A stretch of 9,925 bases of DNA from Deltaproteobacteria bacterium (GTDB taxonomy: Bacteria > Bdellovibrionota_C > UBA2361 > OMII01). Made by a program: the position numbers and the translations under genes. Positions 6,916-9,925 of this stretch are shown one piece after another. The stretch lies in NCBI GenBank assembly GCA_023262305.1, contig JALRCK010000056.1, positions 1 to 9,925 on the forward strand, given 5' to 3'. Numbering within the stretch: position 1 is the first letter of the stretch; each line of letters opens with the position of its first letter. The notes below the pieces were generated by a model that searched no databases, was not told the origin of the DNA, and saw nothing but the letters and a program-made list of their open reading frames with translations.

Positions 6916-6932
6916 GCTCTTTTTCGAAGAGC
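6916..6932 (+). repeat. Hairpin just upstream of the 194-residue gene
   Basis: GCTCTT-TTTCG-AAGAGC forms a perfect six-pair hairpin with a 5-base loop, ending 14 bases before the ATG at 6947, in the place where a ribosome site would be expected. The region between hairpin and ATG (CGTTTGTCGCAGTT) has no good Shine-Dalgarno match. It could affect translation initiation. Confidence 0.35.
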
Positions 6933-6946
6933 CGTTTGTCGCAGTT

Positions 6947-7531
6947 ATGAGTTCCGCAGTTCAACCATCTTCAACAACCGCCACCCCATTTCAACACGCA
7001 CGCCTTCTCGCCACTTATCCTGTCGACATGTTCAAGGCGCTTGAGCCCTTCATCCCAACCCTGAAGGATTCAGCGGTGATGATCCCGAATCCCAACGACC
7101 CCGTTGCCGTCAACGACCAGCTCATCACCATCTATACAGCCCTCGGCTCGGCACGAAAGGCGATTACGAGCTCACTTCCCACGAACATGCTTGAGAAGGG
7201 TGGGGAGCACATCTTTTTCAGCTCAACTCAGCAAACGCACCAGGGCGACTGGATTAAGAGTGTATTTGATGTGATGGAAGCCCTTGAACAACGCATACGA
7301 GACTACTTCCGCAACCCAACTGATCCGGTCGCTCTCCTGAACAACGTGATACGAAGCGAGTCCTCATCCTCACCATCCCTTGAAAGATTTTTCAGTGAGC
7401 ACCGACGATTTAACCTTCTCACCGGAGAGATATCTCAAAGATCCACCTCCACCCAGACCACACCCTATGCATCTCACGGCACAGCGCGTGGCATTGCTCG
7501 CATCTGGATGAAGCCGATTACGGCGTTGTAA
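6947..7531 (+). CDS. Hypothetical protein, 194 residues, no recognised family
   Basis: I do not recognise this protein. The frame is open from ATG at 6947 to TAA, and codon choice is orderly (many C and G third positions, as in neighbours), which argues for a real gene. The first 17 residues are Ser/Thr/Ala-rich and not a signal peptide. There are no membrane helices and no cysteines. The middle is probably helical: TYPVDMFKALEPFIPTLK, DQLITIYTALGSARKAI, DWIKSVFDVMEALEQRIRDYF (101-121). The region after residue 137 is rich in Ser and Thr (SESSSSPS, SQRSTSTQTT) and likely disordered, and the end is basic (RGIARIWMK). The product is probably soluble and cytoplasmic. The start lacks a clear ribosome site and is preceded by a hairpin; the in-frame ATG at 7028 (Met28) is an alternative. 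It is divergent from rpoH, and a terminator-like hairpin follows, so it seems to be transcribed alone. Confidence 0.8.
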   Translation: MSSAVQPSSTTATPFQHARLLATYPVDMFKALEPFIPTLKDSAVMIPNPNDPVAVNDQLITIYTALGSARKAITSSLPTNMLEKGGEHIFFSSTQQTHQGDWIKSVFDVMEALEQRIRDYFRNPTDPVALLNNVIRSESSSSPSLERFFSEHRRFNLLTGEISQRSTSTQTTPYASHGTARGIARIWMKPITAL

Positions 7532-7557
7532 TCGCGTCAACGCACTATCATCCTCAT

Positions 7558-7583
7558 ACGGCTCCCTCACCTGCGCCGTTTTT
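7558..7583 (+). terminator. Probable intrinsic terminator of the 194-residue gene
   Basis: ACGGC (7558-7562) pairs with GCCGT (7575-7579) around a 12-base loop, and the 3' side runs into five T (7579-7583). It begins 27 bases after the TAA at 7529-7531. The stem is short for a terminator, but GC-rich, and the position is right. Confidence 0.5.
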
Positions 7584-7665
7584 CATCATCATCGGGATTG
7601 TGCGATACAGAGCATGAATTTTCCCGAATCACGCGAGATACTCGGATCTGAATCAGAAGGATGAA

Positions 7666-7773
7666 CGGGCGAGAACCCGGGGTAAGGACTCACCCCTACG
7701 ACATACCTACTCACGTCGACAGGACCTGGCGCCCCCTGGTCCGTGCGCGAGCCCCCGAAACTTCTTCGCGCAC
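7666..7773 (+). other. Structured non-coding stretch before the T2SF gene (tandem hairpins)
   Basis: Within 110 bases there are several GC-rich inverted repeats in a row: CGGG/CCCG (7666-7679), GGGGT/ACCCC (7679-7696), CGAC/GTCG (7699-7718), GGACC/GGTCC (7722-7742) and an 8-base perfect pair GTGCGCGA/TCGCGCAC (7743-7773). The last is the strongest. It ends 34 bases before the ATG of the platform gene. If transcribed it would be a folded leader RNA. I do not recognise a known riboswitch class; the signature boxes of c-di-GMP-I are not visible. No strong promoter was found upstream of it. Confidence 0.45.
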
Positions 7774-7807
7774 TTCTCGATAAGACACCTCTACGAAGGG
7801 CTGTCAT

Positions 7808-8863
7808 ATGAAACGAGGGCGCAACGCTCGGGTCAGTGCGCGTGAACTGACTCACTTTACAAAACACATCGCCACACTCCTTGAGGCGGGCTTTCCTCCT
7901 CTTGAGATGACAAGAATCTTAGGAGACCAGCGATTTTCTCCTGCCATGAGAGCTGCGGTTGCTGGTATCGTTGATAGCATACACGAGGGGCACTCACTCT
8001 CTGATGGAATGGCGCGCTCGCCGCTCATCTTTGACGCTGTGTATGTCACCCTTGTCAGGTCTGGAGAAACAACCGGTCGGCTTCCAGCTACGCTTAAGCG
8101 ACTAGCAGCATCGCTCGAACGCGCGAGAGCGCTCAAACGTGACATCGCCAACGCCCTCATCTATCCAACGTGCGTTGTAGTCACGACCGCCGCGGTGAGT
8201 AGCCTCCTGCTCATCTTTATAATCCCATCTTTCAAGGATCTCTTCTCCGATCTTGGCACTCCCCTGCCCCTTTTGACTCGCGGGGTGATCTCAATATCAG
8301 AGATGATGATGACGTGGGGACCATATAGTGTGGGGGTTGTTTTCTTCATATGTATGATGCTCTCCCGATTTTTGCCAACACCTCGCGGAAGACGCCTTAC
8401 AGACTCTGCGGCGCTTCACACTCCACTCTTGGGAACTCTCTTACTCAAGGCGTCACTCGCGCGAACGTGCCGAATACTCGCGAACGCACTTAGTGGCGGC
8501 ATCCCTATCCTCACAGCGCTCACAGCGAGTGCTCACGCGGCGGGTAATACTAAGGTTCAACAGGAGATCGCCAAAATTCGCTCAGATGTTGCTGAGGGTT
8601 TCAGTATCTCGCACTCTCTCTCTGCTTCCAAACTTTTTCCGTCTCTCTCTGTCGAGATGTTGGCGATCGGTGAGCGAACCGGCTCCCTTGACCGAGCGCT
8701 AGAAAATATATCAGCCGACCTCGAAGAGGAGGTTAGCCAGAGAGTAGCCAACCTAAAACAACTCCTTGAGCCTGTCCTGATCGTGACCCTGGGTGCGGTC
8801 GTCGGTATCTTGGTCATGGCGATGTACCTCCCTATCTTTTCCATGGGAGAACTTTTTAACTAG
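7808..8863 (+). CDS. Type II secretion system F / PilC-family inner-membrane platform protein
   Basis: This is a polytopic inner-membrane protein of the GspF/PilC family, the platform that couples the cytoplasmic assembly ATPase to pilin or pseudopilin polymerisation. The 351 residues contain two T2SF repeats. The first is at about 12-135, with FTKHIATLLEAGFPPLEM and RSGETTGRLP; the second is at about 215-340, with ARTCRILANALSGGIPILTAL and AIGERTGSLDRAL. Membrane helices lie at about 122-142, 170-187 and 321-343, and the protein ends with the typical MYLPIFSMGELF. Family members usually have about 400 residues; the missing part is the N-terminal segment before the first repeat. A stop at 7781-7783 in frame rules out a longer start. 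ATG at 7808 has GAAGGG about 9 bases upstream. With a pilin next door, PilC of a type IV pilus is likely, but GspF of a secretion system cannot be excluded. Confidence 0.92.
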   Translation: MKRGRNARVSARELTHFTKHIATLLEAGFPPLEMTRILGDQRFSPAMRAAVAGIVDSIHEGHSLSDGMARSPLIFDAVYVTLVRSGETTGRLPATLKRLAASLERARALKRDIANALIYPTCVVVTTAAVSSLLLIFIIPSFKDLFSDLGTPLPLLTRGVISISEMMMTWGPYSVGVVFFICMMLSRFLPTPRGRRLTDSAALHTPLLGTLLLKASLARTCRILANALSGGIPILTALTASAHAAGNTKVQQEIAKIRSDVAEGFSISHSLSASKLFPSLSVEMLAIGERTGSLDRALENISADLEEEVSQRVANLKQLLEPVLIVTLGAVVGILVMAMYLPIFSMGELFN

Positions 8864-8955
8864 CGGCATTCCCAGAGCTGCACATTTTGCTCAGGCAACC
8901 CGGACTAACCGCCTGTTTCCTCTGTTAAAAACTGCTCACCGCAAGCAACTGCGCC

Positions 8956-8970
8956 TGGCACCCCCCTTGC
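8956..8970 (+). promoter_or_regulatory. Sigma-54 (RpoN) promoter of the pilin gene
   Basis: TGGCAC (8956-8961), a 5-base spacer of C, then TTGC (8967-8970), followed by A. This is an exact match to the sigma-54 -24/-12 core TGGCAC-N5-TTGC. It predicts a start near 8982 and a leader of about 125 bases. Pilin genes are often RpoN-dependent with a PilR-type activator. A GAGC-N10-GCTC inverted repeat at 8875-8892, about 64 bases upstream of the -24 box, is a possible but unproven activator site. Confidence 0.85.
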
Positions 8971-8981
8971 ATCTCATGGGG

Positions 8982-9106
8982 GTCGTCAGCAGAGGGGGCG
9001 TTTTTGCCGTCTGTTCACCCTCCTCAATGGGGAAGCTTTTTTACGATAAAACGCTCGAACCGGGAACTCATTACCACGAGTTTGAGCATCTCATACTACA
9101 CAGAGC
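8982..9106 (+). other. Structured 5' leader of the pilin mRNA
   Basis: The predicted leader holds three hairpins in series. The first is GCAGA/TCTGT with an inner GGC/GCC (8989-9014). The second is TTC-CCC/GGG-GAA followed by GC and six T (9014-9042), which resembles an intrinsic terminator. The third is GCTCGAAC/GTTTGAGC (9053-9087), which competes with an alternative AACTC/GAGTT pairing (9065-9082) inside its loop. There is no strong Shine-Dalgarno; CAGAGC directly precedes the ATG. The layout could allow attenuation, but no known element was recognised. Confidence 0.45.
9014..9042 (+). terminator. Terminator-like hairpin inside the pilin leader
   Basis: TTC-A-CCC (9014-9020) pairs with GGG(G)AA (9029-9034) around TCCTCAAT, with GC and then TTTTTT at 9037-9042. 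It lies downstream of the sigma-54 promoter and 64 bases before the pilin ATG. It may therefore end upstream transcripts from the platform gene, partly attenuate the pilin transcript, or both. The stem is short and has a bulge. Confidence 0.45.
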
Positions 9107-9499
9107 ATGAAACATTCACACGGCTTCACATTTATCGAGCTTTCGGTTGTCCTGGCGATCCTGGGGATCCTGGCTGCAATCGCAATTCCGCAGTACTCCA
9201 ACTACCGCGAGAGGGCGTACAATCAGACCGCGATAAGCGATCTGCGGAATGTCGCCGCCGCTCAAGAGTCATTCTTCGCCGACCACCAGAAGTACAAGGC
9301 GATCGAGGAGTGCTCCAAGGTGGAAGCGGGCGTCAAGTGCGCGATAACGGATCTTCCCGGGGTCACTAACCTCTCAAAGGGCGTGTCGCTCACCATGACC
9401 GTGTCACCAGGCGGGTTTGTCGCCAACGCCCGACACTACAAAGCGTCCAAAAGCTGTACCTGGGATAGCACCAAGGGCGGCTTGATCGGGTGCTCGTAG
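9107..9499 (+). CDS. Type IV pilin-like protein (prepilin with N-terminal methylation motif)
   Basis: This is a secreted filament subunit: a prepilin processed by prepilin peptidase and assembled into a type IV pilus or pseudopilus. The leader MKHSHG is cut before FTFIE, giving mature Phe1 (residue 7) and the essential Glu5 (residue 11). The hydrophobic stretch [19 protein letters not shown] (12-30) forms the assembly helix, continued by an amphipathic helix [25 protein letters not shown]. The rest is a small beta domain with four cysteines (69, 78, 117, 129); Cys117 and Cys129 flank a 12-residue C-terminal loop like the D-region of pilins. At 130 residues it is short but within the range of PilA and GspG proteins. 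GspG-type calcium-loop motifs are not obvious, so a PilA-type major pilin is favoured. It has its own sigma-54 promoter and a long leader. The product could also be a minor pilin. Confidence 0.92.
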   Translation: MKHSHGFTFIELSVVLAILGILAAIAIPQYSNYRERAYNQTAISDLRNVAAAQESFFADHQKYKAIEECSKVEAGVKCAITDLPGVTNLSKGVSLTMTVSPGGFVANARHYKASKSCTWDSTKGGLIGCS

Positions 9500-9605
9500 C
9501 CACCTGATGAGTCGACAAGCCGGCTAGCGTTACCGCCGATCTTTTGGGAAGCTCTGCGAACAGGTTTTGCCTCGTTTCGATAGCCACGTTAGTCACGGAC
9601 CGACC

Positions 9606-9925
9606 ATGAAAAAACTCCTCTGCTCGATAGCGCTCTTGATTCTCCCATTCGCGTTTTCCGGATGCTCCCTATTTGGATCCGAATCCGGCGCCGGAAATGA
9701 CCAGGCCGCTGTTGAAAGAACACTGGTCGAGGCTCTTGCAGCACCTGACGCGCCAAAGCAGGGGATCGAGTTTACCTGGGAGGTTCCCAGCGAAAGCGTT
9801 GATGGATTTATCATCAGATACGGAAACTCTCCAAGCTCCCTCTCTAAAGAAATCACGATATCAGCAACCGAGATTCGGGAAGAGAGAGATCCTGAGCACG
9901 GTCCGGTCTATCGTTACCTCGTTCG
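9606..9925 (+). CDS. Lipoprotein with Fn3-like segment (partial, C-terminus off the right edge)
   Basis: The visible 106 residues begin with a lipoprotein signal peptide: MKK, the hydrophobic stretch LLCSIALLILPFAF, and a lipobox FSGC with Cys20 as the lipidated residue. Ser at +2 predicts outer-membrane sorting in proteobacteria. A low-complexity linker (residues 21-50, Gly/Ser/Glu/Ala/Asp) follows. From 52 on, IEFTWEVPSESVDGFIIRYGNSPSSL and a later VYRYLV have the strand pattern and the YGxSPxSL turn of fibronectin type III modules. ATG at 9606 has GGA 7 bases upstream; the gene lies 106 bases after the pilin stop, with no strong terminator between, so co-transcription is possible. Its function is unknown; a surface or pilus-associated role is only suggested by position. 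The Fn3 assignment is tentative because the domain is cut. Confidence 0.85.
   Translation, partial: MKKLLCSIALLILPFAFSGCSLFGSESGAGNDQAAVERTLVEALAAPDAPKQGIEFTWEVPSESVDGFIIRYGNSPSSLSKEITISATEIREERDPEHGPVYRYLV

Larger units (their letters stand above)
6583..6946. other. 364-base divergent intergenic region
   Basis: This region lies between the start of the rpoH-like gene (minus) and the start of the 194-residue protein (plus). The rpoH-proximal end holds an extended -10 promoter candidate. An AT-rich block at about 6687-6722 contains a 9-base direct repeat AACTCATTA (6700-6708 and 6714-6722). An inverted repeat AAATTC/GAATTT is at 6762-6777, and a hairpin GCTCTT/AAGAGC is at 6916-6932 just before the plus-strand gene. 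I found no open frame with convincing coding character and no clear promoter for the plus-strand gene. Confidence 0.6.

Noticed and set aside
7727..7741. TGGCGC-N5-GGTC resembling a sigma-54 promoter before the platform gene
   Set aside because: The -12 box lacks the essential TTGC/GC, and the bases are explained by the GGACC/GGTCC hairpin.
7589..7867. Open frame of 92 codons on the minus strand across the leader and start of the platform gene
   Set aside because: It overlaps the start of a well-supported gene antisense, has no recognisable motif or ribosome site, and arises in a GC-rich inverted-repeat region.
6700..9076. A 12-base match AACTCATTACCA between the rpoH upstream region and the pilin leader
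   Set aside because: A few 12-base matches are expected by chance in 10 kb, and the contexts differ. The same applies to ACAGAGCATGAA near 7607 and 9101.
9521..9545. Possible terminator CGGC/GCCG followed by TTTT behind the pilin
   Set aside because: The stem has only four pairs with a 10-base loop, and the T-run is separated from it; too weak to call. The remaining 9500-9605 gap shows nothing else.

Overview
The window looks like a chromosomal segment of a Gram-negative bacterium of the former Deltaproteobacteria (Desulfobacterota, Myxococcota, Bdellovibrionota, SAR324 or similar). This rests on a cysteine-type CcmE, a short CcmI-like protein, an RpoH-family sigma factor, a type IV pilin with a sigma-54 promoter, and moderate GC. 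The lineage is an inference; no rRNA or tRNA is present to settle it.

Left part (1-6582), all on the minus strand and read right to left: rpoH-like sigma factor, then ccmE, ccmF, a ccmI-like small gene, ccmA, ccmB, ccmC, ccmD and the start of engB, which runs off the left edge. From ccmF to engB most genes overlap by a few bases, as expected for one operon; the exceptions are a gap of about 120 bases between ccmB and ccmC and a small one between ccmE and ccmF. CcmAB(CD) load heme onto CcmE, and CcmF with partners attaches it to apocytochromes c in the periplasm. CcmE carries CPSKY where the classical heme-binding histidine motif would be, and no ccmG or ccmH is visible. This matches the variant Ccm pathway known from Desulfovibrio. 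Candidate extended -10 promoters (TGGTATA core) lie shortly upstream of both rpoH and ccmE.

Centre (6583-6946): a 364-base divergent intergenic region with the rpoH promoter, several inverted repeats and no convincing gene.

Right part (6947-9925), all on the plus strand: an unrecognised 194-residue protein with a probable terminator behind it, a structured non-coding stretch, a GspF/PilC-type inner-membrane platform protein, a sigma-54 promoter with a structured 125-base leader, a type IV pilin-like protein, and the beginning of a lipoprotein with an Fn3-like segment. The last three genes suggest a pilus or pseudopilus locus, with the pilin under RpoN control.

I found no CRISPR array, insertion sequence, tRNA or clear mobile element. 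The most notable points are the cysteine-type Ccm system with a trimmed CcmI, the acidic extension on RpoH, the structured leaders in the pilus part, and the unassigned 194-residue protein.
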